The notes under the pieces were generated by a model. The model saw nothing but the letters and a program-made list of their open reading frames with translations. It did not search any database and was not told the origin of the DNA. From Parachlorella kessleri (lineage: Eukaryota; Chlorophyta; Trebouxiophyceae; Chlorellales; Chlorellaceae): a stretch of DNA of 29,309 nucleotides. Every line of letters starts with the position of its first letter. Position 1 is the stretch's first letter. Below are positions 20,065 through 29,309 of this stretch, piece after piece. The DNA lies in assembly GCA_001598975.1 (NCBI GenBank), contig BBXU01000096.1, positions 1 through 29,309 of the forward strand. Reading direction: 5' to 3'. The position numbers and the translations under genes were made by a program.

Positions 20065-23000
20065 CTAGAGCCGCTTGGTGCGTGCTATAAGCAAAATGCT
20101 GAGGAAAGCCAGAAAGCGGGTCCCCAACATAATCCCTAGCAGTATAGCGATATTAGGCCCCACAGCGATGCCATTGTCGACTGAGGGAGGTATGACGTTA
20201 CTACCTGGGACTGCCTTCCCCTGCACACAGTAGCGCAGGCACCCATGCTACACGGCCCGGGACGACTCAGACCTGCACACTATCGTTTGCCGGCTGATGT
20301 ACAACACTGGAGCCCCATCATTTTTATGAACGAGGTGAACCCTCAGAGACACTGCAACGGCTGTCGACGATACAACCGGAGCCCAGCAACTTATTATCCC
20401 CAGTGTGTACCAACCAGGTGCCCACTGACTTGCACTTCACATATACATCTTGTCTCAAGCAGGCTCAAAGGCTCAAACAACGCAAGCCGGTCAGCATAGG
20501 GCCAGGCAGCTTAGTCAAAGGCCAGGGACCCCTTACCTCAGAATCATAAAAGGTAGTAGAGTCGAATTGGCTTCGGACAATGGCAGCGAAGGCATACGTT
20601 AGGTAGCTGATCTTACCAACCCACCTGCACCAGACAGCAGCTGGTACATCTATGCAGATGGAGAACATCTGAACCGCAGCAGTCCCAGTATCAAATGGGT
20701 ATGGGGCGGCAGGCAAACACAGCATGCCGCCACTGTCCTTCCTTGTGTGCTAGTAGGGCCAGTCACCAGCACGGAAGTGGACGCAAAGGCAGGGCAACTA
20801 TGATAGCTTCAGACCCACCGGAAGTATACTGGAATGTCTGTAATAATGAAGCCTGCAAGCCAGGAGCGTGCAACATGGTCAAGAAGCGCAGGACAGCATC
20901 ATAACCAAAGTCTGTGCATGGCACTTCCAGGCAGCGGTGCAAGCGGTACACTCAGCTGGTCACCTGGTCCTGGTGCACCAATCTGCAACATGCATCCCTC
21001 CACAACATGGAGAGCCAGCCCTACCGGAGAATGAAAGTAGGAACAGGACAACCATCGTCAGCGCCTGCACCAGCAGTGAAGCAGTGACAGGTTGAGCAGC
21101 AGGCTTGGAGAGATGGGCTGGCATACAGGTCCAACTCTTCCACCTGCCTTATTGTTTTGTGGTCCTGCAACATGCCAGGTCCTAATAGCAGCATGGCAAC
21201 CACTGCACCAGCAGGAAGGCTCCCGGCTGAACTCACCAGCACTGCTAGGGTCGCATCCTTGGTCAGAGCGGCACACAGAACGCCGACGCTCTCGCTTGTC
21301 AGCTGGAACAACACATAGACTACCAAGAAGATAAAGAATTCCTTGGCGGCAACCACGTAGCCCACCATGAAGTAACACACAAGGCAGAATGCCTGCACAG
21401 CAGGCGAGAAACAAAAGTGGACTGACTGTGGTACGGTAGAGTTGTAAGCCGACCATGCAGCGGAGCTGAGCAGCAGTGCACGGCAAACCTCGTTTGATGA
21501 GGCTCAGGCTTTGGTAGAGAGCCAGGCGAGGCAGCAGCAGGCTTGCCAAGAGTACTGCTTGTACATTGCTTGACACGCTGCAACAAGCAAGCGCCATGGG
21601 GCGCCCGACTGGTAGTGCCAGGGTTTCGTGGAAGGCACACACCCATCTTAGCTAGACTTCAGCATGGCAAGCTACCATCCCGGGTAAGGACACGCAGCGC
21701 ACTGCCGCGCTCGAAAGACAGCCCACCTACCGACGTCTGTGCGATCTGTATGGGCGCGACTGTCAGGGTCTTAGAGCAGAACCAGGCTTGCAGAGAGTAC
21801 ATGCCGCTGCCGCTTTCCTTCCTGAGCAGCACCCTCTCCTTATCCCACTGGGTCACTGCACACAAAGCACAACTGCCGCTTAGATAGTAGCCTGCTGACA
21901 CATGGAATCGCTGCAGGACCTGCTGGCATGCTGGCAGTGCACCTACATCAAACATTACCCCCCGGCTGACAGCTCCACATGTCAAGTAACCACAGGACGC
22001 AGACCTAACCACACCCAGTAGCTCAGGAAAGGCTGCCTGTCCAGCACTGTGTGCTGTTGGTGGCATCAGAGTAAGGTTGGGTGCTGACGGGGCGCACCTG
22101 CTGTGTAGCTGGGAGTGAAACTTAGGACCGCCATAGCAAACCACAGCGATGCCACCCTGTCGCTCACGCCCGTTGCTAGTGAATGGCTGAGCTGCAGATA
22201 CATAAGACCTGCAACATTACCACGCAGCCTTGATAATGAATACAAAATGTGAACATGCTGGGCGGGAACAGGGAGGCAGGCACAACTCTCCACTACTGGC
22301 AGGCCAGCAAAAAGGTAGGCATGTTCGCCGGGGACAGGGCACAGGGCATATGTGAAAACCATGACGGCCGACTGCCAGGGGAGAAGCCGCAAAGTCTGCA
22401 CGCTACAACTCAGGGTCCCTGGACGTCCCCCCTCCACTCACCAATCAGTACGGCCATGAATGCGTACTGCGCAAACTCCGCCATGAGCATGGCGGGGGAG
22501 CGCCACCACATGCGGAACATGCGCGGCACCAGAATGTACACCTGCTGGCATGCGGCCAAGCGGAAGGCAGCTAAGCTGAGCGGAACTTGAAGTGCATGCA
22601 TATGGGGCCTCTTGGCTAAGTCATGTGGCCCAAATGAGTAAATAATAAATATACCCGCCGTGTGGCTCACAGCCTCCAGAGCCAGGGCAATACCGTGGCA
22701 CAAAGGCGGCAGACAACAATGATCTGACACACAGACCTGCGCTGCCACCAGTCAACGAACCAAGGAGTCTTGACGAAAGGAAAGTGTTGCCTCAGCATTA
22801 TGCAACTCGGAGGGCTTGCAGGCTTACCTGATAGAAGAAGGGTGAGGGCTCCTGCCACACACTCCTGCTGGACTGCTCAGTGTGTGAGACCTCATCCCCA
22901 CCGGTCTCCATATCCAAGCTGTGCTTGGTGCTGTGCGGCTCTAGCTTGCCCTCAGTCCCCAGCTCCACGTCGGCAGCAGGCACAGGGGAGGCAGCCAGCT

Positions 23001-25902
23001 GCACTCATATACCAACAACAGCAGACGGGTCCTGACATGTGCCCTGCAAGTTTGGCTGCCGTTCTCCAGGGGCACCACGGCAGCATGACTGAGATCATTG
23101 GACTGGCTACCAGGGACGTATCGCTGAAGGGGGCATCAGCACCCTGGTAGACGACGCCCATAGGTCACCGCCCGCTGAGCTGCTTCCATGCTGAGCGCTC
23201 ACCACCTCCCTCGCCTGATATGCCGATGCCAGTGACTGAACCACTCCCGGCTCTCGCAGGATGTGCATGAAGTGGTCGGTCGGGTTGGTGTACACAGGGC
23301 AGGGGTACCTGCAGGCAAGAGGGTGAAGCATCCCCGTGGGGCTGCAATGTACACCTGTCACCGGCGACTGAGTCAGATTTCGTAAACACTGGTTTAAAAC
23401 CTCGGTGGCAACATTCTGTTAAGTGAAGTCATATGTTGGCAGGAGTGTTGGGGCCAGACAAGGAGCTCAGCACCCTCAACATGCAAGCCGGATGCTCTGC
23501 CACATCAGTGATAGCTGGCAACAGTAAGCACACAGGGATACCGGCTCGCACCCTGCACCGGCAAAGAAAGCCATGGCATCTTCCCAAGGCCCGTAGTACA
23601 TGGGCTTGCCGGTGCCCAAGAGCATGAAGTCATCAAACAAGGATGTGATGAGCGAGTTGGGTTGGTGTATTGTCACGACTACCTGCAGAGCACGAGTCCC
23701 AGGAGACCAGTTCGCACTGTAAGTGTACCACTCCTGTTCACAGTGACTCCTAAGCACATGGTAACTGGCTCTCTAACAGAGCTGTGCATGATGATGCGAC
23801 CATGACCAGGTGACCATCCCAGCAGGCTGGCCAGAGATATCATTGTAGGCCATCACACAGCAGGGCGCAGCATAGCGGGCATACCGTGCGGTTCTTTCGT
23901 GCCATGGCCACCAGCAGCTCCATGACAGAGACAGCCATCTCCGAGTCCAGGCCGCTGGTGGGCTCATCCAGGAACAGCAGGGCCGGGTCCTTCACAAGCT
24001 CCATGCCCACGCTGACCTGGCAGCAGCGGAGCACAGCGGAGGACACAGCACGTGAGGCTAGGGCAGAACAGGTTTGATGAAGAATGGGCACTAGACCAGA
24101 CTCAAGCCTGCCAGCGCAGCCAGCAGAGTGACCGCAGGGCAGGTGTCGGCTGAAAAAAGAAGAGCAAGACATAGAGACTTGGGTGAGAGGGCAACCAATT
24201 TGGCAAAGGCCAGTGACTGCTTGTGTGCCCCAAGGTGCAAAAGACTGACTGGCAAGCCGCCGACCAACAAGGGGAGCATGACAGGGCTAAGAGTATGGTA
24301 GCTAGCTACATTCATGATTTGTCATGACTAGATGTCCAATCACGCGTTGACCCCCACACCCTCCAGAAAAGACTCAGCAGGCAGCCCGCCCGCAGTGCTG
24401 AGCGCTCACCCTTCTCTTCTCGCCTCCGCTGATTCCCCGGATCTGCTGACCCTCGTCGCCAACCAGCGTGTGCTGGCACTCCTCCAGGCCCTGCACAAGT
24501 GTGCCCCCGAAGTGATGGCTCAAAACCCAACCAACCAACAATGAGCATGCCGTCGCGCATAGAAGTGCATGTCCGCAGCTTTGGCAGTGGGGCTGCGGGA
24601 GCTGGAGGCAGCTCGATTGGCACTGCCCAAGAGATGCATGCTGCTGTTGGAGTGCCCAAGACATGCATGCCGCTGTCTGCTGCAACCAGCCACCAAGATA
24701 CATGCAAGTTGCAGCACACAGCGGCCCCTATGCAGCCTCCAGACTGCTATATGGCCCCACAATGCCTCGCTTTGCCTGGCGTACCCCCCGGTACACAGCT
24801 CACCAGCTCTCGTAGGATGCCATCCACTTTTGCCATCTTGTCCCGCCTGGGGATGCTGTAAGGCAACTTCAGCAGCGCGGACAGCGCCAGCGACTCTCGT
24901 ACCGTGGCGCTGGCAAGCAGGACATCACGCTGCAGCCAGCAAGGCAGCACAATGTGAACTAATCATCAGGCGAGGCGCATGCACACCATGTAACCAAGAA
25001 CATGGTGAACTGCCCACCTTTGAGACGGTCCTTTCATTTCCTGCCCTAACGCTGCAGACATTGGAAGTGCAGCACTACAAGGCAATTGACGAGCACAGCC
25101 ATGACTCAAACATTTGCCACCGTAAGGCAGCGGGGTAGCGTCATATGGCAGGAAACATTGTCAAGAGACCAGAAGAAAGGTCAGTCCGACTTCATTATGA
25201 GTACTTCCGAAGCTCACTGTCCAACGAGTGCTCAACACGCCGTAATGTCCTGCATGCCCTGTGAGAGCTCTCACCTGCTGAACATAGCAGCTGATGCGAG
25301 CATAGTCTGAAGGCCGCATGCTCTGGCCATTCACCAAGATGGTGCCGCCCACTTCTCCCCCTCCAAAGGTCTTCCCTCCCCCGGCCAGTATGTCCAGCTA
25401 CAGGGGCAGGGCTGACAACTAAAGGCTTGGGGGGAAAAACGGAAAAGCACTTTGTATAGAATGGCACAAAGACATCAGGGGGCGCATGCCAGTGGCGTTT
25501 GTAAAGCCAGCATTCGAGCAGAGTCGTAGACGGCTTTACCATGGTTGTCTTGCCAGCACCAGATGGACCCATAATAGCTAGTACCCTGCCGCTTTTGCAC
25601 CAGCCAGATATGCCTGAGGGGTTTGGAAACAATGTGTGCTGTCGGCCTTTGGACAGGCCTTGGTTGTGTGAGTCAGGAGAGGTATACAGAGCAGGGGTGT
25701 TTCGAGCTGGGTAAGACAGCAAGATAACAACCTGGCTATAACGTACTTTCTTGGTCAGCCTACCTTGAAGGATTGGCATTTTATTCCCGGTTCCCTTGCT
25801 GACGACTGTGAAGGTGAGAGCAGAGAACTGCACATCTACCTTGCGGCCACAGGCGCCATTTTCCTCGCTGACACCGGCGTTGCCCACACCGTTGCCTAAC
25901 AT
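20065..25902 (-). CDS. ABCG-family half-size ABC transporter, copy B
   Basis: Tandem paralogue of copy A with the same NBD-TMD order; substrate unknown. 17 coding exons: 25902-25764, 25613-25540, 25397-25275, 24929-24804, 24490-24410, 24016-23885, 23682-23552, 23308-23203 (or 23206), 22998-22828, 22541-22442, 22208-22098, 21855-21731, 21392-21237, 21064-21025, 20852-20819, 20624-20537, 20220-20065, giving 630 (or 629) residues. Walker [10 protein letters not shown] is at 62-70, signature ISGGEKRR at 174-181, Walker B LLFLDEP followed by TSGLDS near 194, and H-loop TIHQPN near 229. Exon 6 differs from copy A at one of 44 residues, exon 13 at seven of 52. The first exon (46 against 41 codons) and the linker exon 9 (57 against 62) are divergent. 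All visible donors are GT; intron 2 uses a TAG acceptor. Exons of 34 and 40 nt encode the last extracellular-loop segment FIITDIPVYF. Catalytic motifs are intact, so it is probably functional. Confidence 0.9.
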
Positions 25903-26079
25903 CGCATACCTTTCACCTGTTGCAGGCAGCTTGGAAGGAACGTATAAGGCACCCCGACTTATGATCAGTTATAGACATGCACCACCATATTCCGTGCGGG
26001 ACCTTCCCGAGCATGTAAAGGTTTGCAGAACTGCAGGTTACAAAGTGGGAACCGTAACTCCTATAGATATGTGGACAAT

Positions 26080-26121
26080 AGAGCCGCGCGTTGCGACGGC
26101 GCAAGCTGCGTTTAGCGCCTT
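26080..26121 (-). promoter_or_regulatory. Candidate upstream element of ABCG-B shared with ABCG-A
   Basis: Counterpart of the 19795-19826 block, about 180-220 bp before the ABCG-B start, with the same order (agagccgcgcg, then gtttagcgcctt) and a longer gap. Function is inferred only from position and similarity. Confidence 0.35.
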
Positions 26122-26501
26122 GTATGACGTGTCAGTGACCCAGCTTTGGCCCAGCCACACTGGACAGGGCGGTGGTGCTAACGAAAGGTAGGTGGCGGTG
26201 AACTGTACTGACAAGGCTGACTGCAGTTAATAATATGGGTGACAGGTATTGCCAACAGGGAGTGAGAGCTGGCCAACTACCAGGACTGCATGCAGAATGC
26301 GCCCAAGTCTTGCCTGATTTCTGAGCCAGTAGTTACTCCCCAACATTAGCTAAGGCCTCTGGAGGAGTAGGTGCAGCTGAACAGGAGCAGCGGCAACTGT
26401 GCTCCGTGTGTCTGTGTTGGAAGGCTGGGCCTCAACGCTAGGCATTCCGCACCTTCACACTATACCTATACTGTTGGTAACCGATGGAGCCTGAACAGCA
26501 A

Positions 26502-26506
26502 TTACA
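26502..26506 (-). terminator. TGTAA polyadenylation signal of the PDI-like gene
   Basis: TGTAA on the minus strand about 190 nt after the PDI-like stop codon, in the sense orientation for that gene. Confidence 0.45.
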
Positions 26507-26695
26507 TATACTAACGACTTCTGACGACTTGTTCCGGGTTCCACCTTCCATCAAGACGAGGCTGCAGGCTATCCATTCAGTGACTACAAGCTGGCCCACT
26601 GACAACCTAGGCGACAGGCCTCAGCCCCAGGCCCGCTCAGCAGGCACTTCACACACAACTTCTTCCATGACAATTCCGAAAGCGCCTAGCCTGCC

Positions 26696-29179
26696 TCACT
26701 TCTCATCCACGTCAGGGTTGACAATGGCCGACAGCACGCTGATCTTGCGGCTGATCTCCTCAACCTGGAATCAGGCAGCAGTGGGCAGCGGGCCGTGAAC
26801 AAGCGCCATGTCACTGCCATCCACTCTCCGGCTTCCCTAGGCTGAATGAAAAACCATGCCTATGGCAACCCACCACTTCACTTGCTAAAGCAGCTGAGTC
26901 TCGGCCCCCTCTCTTCCCGCCAAGCACAACCTCCCGCCCGCACCCAGCACAGCGACGTTACCAACCAAGCAACCCAGTCACCCATGGTGCCCCAGGTCCT
27001 CACAAACCCACAGGACCGCAGCCCTGCAGCACCACAGCCCAGTGAGCCCAGCAGTGCAGCGAGGAGTACAGCCCGGGACAGCCCGCCCAGCACACCTTGT
27101 GCGCTGACATGGCGCCGCCGCCCTCCATCATCTTTTCTAGCCGCGTCAGCTCCTTGGTCAAGTAAGCATCGCCCTTCTCCGCCGCCTTAGTCAACAGCTT
27201 GATGTACAGCTCGCCATTGACCTTCTCATCGTCTGCGAATCCATGGGAGGAAGCAAGGAACCAGTCATGTCCAGTACTAGCGTGGGTGCTCGGAAGGCAT
27301 GGTAGGGTTTAACAAGTGGGCAGAGGGATACACGTCACCACAGACTTGCCAGCATGGCAGGTAGTGAAAACCGTGCGTTGATACACAAAGAGTGAAATGC
27401 ATGCACCCATTTTGCCGTAATCCGCTACCCAACCCAGGCCGATGGGAACACTGTGCCCCCCACCCCACCCGAAAGCCCTCTCCCCCGTACCGGCACGACT
27501 GGCCTCCCCTGCACCTACCCGACAGGCCTGCCACCACGCCCTGCGCCTCCTGGATCACCGCGGCCTTGTCCTCCGCCCCTACAAATTTCTTGGCCACAGG
27601 CGCCAGCGCGTCCACGCGGGCAAAGCCGGCATCCGCCCTCAGCTGTTCCTCAATGAAAGACGTGAAGGCGTCCAGGCTGCGGCCGCTGGTGTAGCTGCAG
27701 ACGAGGCAACCACAAGAAGGTATGTGTACTTATGTAGGAAGCGGACCTGTACCCTGACTGTGGGCGACAGCTGCGACCTGACACACGCTTGCGGCGTGCA
27801 GTGACCTGACTTCGTGTGTGCAAGCGGTGCTGGAAGGTGAGTTCTGTGTGCTGCTGCATGCATCAAAGCCGCAATCAGCCTGCGATGTGCTTCTTCATGA
27901 GGCCAGCGAGCACCACGAGTGCGGCTCACATGCATCCTAGACTCACACAGCACGCAGCCCACCAGGGCAATGTATCCCACAACCACCAACAGCAGCGGTG
28001 GCAGCAGCAACAGTGCTGGAGGCTAACCCGCTTCCCACAGTAATGCTGATGCTGCTTGGCCTCAACCACAGGTTGCCACTCAATGGCGCAATGCACAGAC
28101 AATATATCTCCCATAAGGCAACTCACTCGTCAGGCGAGTCCACCGCCTTGCCCCGGCTAAACCACTTGAGAGTGGGGAATCCCTGCACCCCAAACCGCTC
28201 GCCCAGGGAGCGGTGCTCGTCGGCATTGACCTTGGCAATCACCACCCTACACGGCAGGAGCACATGGTTGGGCGTGAGGTAGACCCATGTTCGGATACAC
28301 ACTCACACCCGCTTGCAGTTGGCCAAGACGGTAAGCAATACATGTCCACGTGCATGCAGCGCATGCAAGGACAGCTAGGCGTGCGAACAAGTTGTGGGCT
28401 CGCCTGTTTTTCAGCTTAGGGTCCGAGGTCACTTTCTGGCCAAGCTCTTGGTACACAGGTGTTAGCCGCTTGCAATGCCCACACCTGCACTCAGCAGGGG
28501 TTAGGCGCAACTTGCTGGGCACCGCCTCGCAGTGGCTGGGCTGGTCCAGCAACTTCCACCGCAACGGCGTCTCACCCTCCATTTTCGCAAGAGTACACAA
28601 GGGCCAGAAGGATTTTCGCAAGGGTACACAAGGGCCAGAAGGATCAGGCGGGCCATCCACACACAAGAAGGAAACATGATGTGCCCCGCCGCCCCCAGGG
28701 CAGCTGCTCGCACGCAAGGTAGGTCACAAGCTATATCCTCGGAAAGGGGAGCAAGCTTGGCACTCACCAGGGTGCGTAAAACTCAACCAGGGCTGCAGTG
28801 CAAGATGAACTGCTCAGAGGGTGTAGGCGTGCTATGTGGTGACTATAAGAAGGCAAGGTGCTGGATACTGGAAATTGAACAAAGCGATGCCAGGCAAGGG
28901 GGATGGCAACCACAGAGGCAGCCTTTATGAAAAAGGGGTTGATCACTCACCGTGCTTCTTTCCGTTCACAAATTTGTCGAAGTTTTCGGGAGCTGCACAA
29001 GTCAGGGGGAAAGCAGATAATGATCACCTCGCAGACGTGCCCCGAGCTAGACACGCACACAGGCTCAGGCAGTGACACCTACTTAGGTCCACAACTCCTT
29101 CGATAGACCCCGTGGGATCATCAGACGCCCGTGCCAACGCGATGGCCGAGAGGCACAGAAGTACAGCCCAGGCCTTCAT
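26696..29179 (-). CDS. ER protein disulfide isomerase, one thioredoxin domain plus ERp29c/D domain (PDIL2-type)
   Basis: Catalyses disulfide formation and exchange in the ER lumen. Eight exons: 29179-29083, 28992-28951, 28792-28768, 28484-28404, 28246-28127, 27694-27519, 27232-27096, 26764-26696, giving 248 residues with all phases matching. [18 protein letters not shown] is a clear signal peptide. A single catalytic domain follows: [33 protein letters not shown] with CGHC at 56-59, [11 protein letters not shown], and [11 protein letters not shown] with the cis-proline. The C-terminal 100 residues ([43 protein letters not shown]) match the helical ERp29c/D domain of plant PDIL2-1. Plant PDIL2-1 has two thioredoxin domains and about 360 residues; here the introns leave no room for a second. 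The tail NPDVDEK is not a classical KDEL/HDEL signal, as in PDIL2-1. Exon 3 is only 25 nt. Intron 4 is GC-AG with a TAG acceptor. Confidence 0.92.
28581..28642. repeat. 31-bp tandem repeat, two copies, in PDI intron 3
   Basis: attttcgcaag(a/g)gtacac followed by aagggccagaagg, copies at 28581-28611 and 28612-28642 with one mismatch. It lies fully within the intron between the 25-nt exon and the CGHC exon. It looks like a small slippage duplication. Confidence 0.9.
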
Positions 29180-29309
29180 CTTCTTTCCGCAGCAAGAGAT
29201 CTGACGAGGAGGCAAAGACTTCAACCTTGCAACCAGCCTGCCTGGTGAAGTACGGGGTATTCTAGTCGTGTCGTGTAGAGGATGACTGCAGCAGTGTCGC
29301 ACGTCATGC
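29180..29309 (-). promoter_or_regulatory. 5' flank of the PDI-like gene
   Basis: The 130 bp before the PDI start up to the window edge must hold at least its 5' UTR. I see no recognisable TATA box or unfolded-protein-response element in this short stretch. Confidence 0.3.

Larger units (their letters stand above)
25903..26695. other. Spacer between ABCG-B start and PDI stop
   Basis: About 790 bp holding the ABCG-B 5' flank and the PDI-like 3' UTR. It includes the shared candidate element at 26080-26121 and a segment at 26183-26218 similar to 4895-4922. The open frames here (for example 25796-26191 plus) overlap the ABCG-B first exon antisense and resemble no family. No gene is supported. Confidence 0.5.

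Noticed and set aside
22741..22768. Candidate extra ABCG-B exon reading TPWFVDWWQ
   Set aside because: It resembles an ABCG motif, but every plausible GT donor is in phase 2 or poor, copy A has no counterpart, and direct joining of exon 9 (…FFYQ) to exon 10 (VYILVPRMF) is in phase in both copies.
25796..26191. 131-codon plus-strand frame overlapping the ABCG-B first exon
   Set aside because: Its first part is antisense to a well-supported exon and the rest lies in the ABCG-B 5' flank; no family similarity.

Overview
This window reads as nuclear DNA of a GC-rich, intron-dense green alga. A trebouxiophyte such as a Chlorella or Coccomyxa relative is my guess, but the sequence alone does not prove it. 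The reasons are a plant-type eIFiso4G, a nuclear gene for plastid ribosomal protein bL9 with a transit-peptide-like start, a plant PDIL2-type disulfide isomerase, many short exons with phased introns, and TGTAA motifs (the usual green-algal polyadenylation signal) shortly after several stop codons. No prokaryotic operons, tRNAs, rRNAs, CRISPR arrays or transposase genes were seen.

Layout, left to right: (1) eIFiso4G, minus strand, start at 4379, ten exons seen, running off the left edge in or just after the MIF4G domain. (2) Plastid bL9, minus strand, 7416 to 5323, six exons. (3) HYPK, the chaperone-like partner of the NatA N-terminal acetyltransferase, plus strand, 7698 to 8519, four exons, head to head with bL9 across 281 bp. 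(4) A large J-domain protein, plus strand, 9296 to 12315, four exons. (5) A tail-to-tail spacer with a perfect 155-bp tandem duplication. (6) and (7) Two tandem ABCG half-transporter genes, minus strand, 19611 to 13651 (ABCG-A) and 25902 to 20065 (ABCG-B), 17 coding exons each with matching intron positions. (8) A short PDI with one active CGHC thioredoxin domain and an ERp29c/D-type C-terminus, minus strand, 29179 to 26696, eight exons.

I built the gene models by hand from splice signals, reading phase and family similarity. Every junction keeps frame and exon lengths are consistent. They give 59 introns, four with GC-AG ends. Several genes share a proteostasis theme: translation initiation, plastid ribosome, nascent-chain acetylation/chaperone, HSP70 co-chaperone, ER disulfide formation. 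There is no evidence that this is more than ordinary gene neighbourhood.

I do not see a clear undescribed system. The most interesting signals are the ABCG tandem pair (one homologous intron with a GT donor in one copy and GC in the other, a fast-changing NBD-TMD linker, shared upstream and intronic sequence), the enrichment of GC-AG introns, the one-thioredoxin-domain PDI, and a duplicated splice junction in eIFiso4G.
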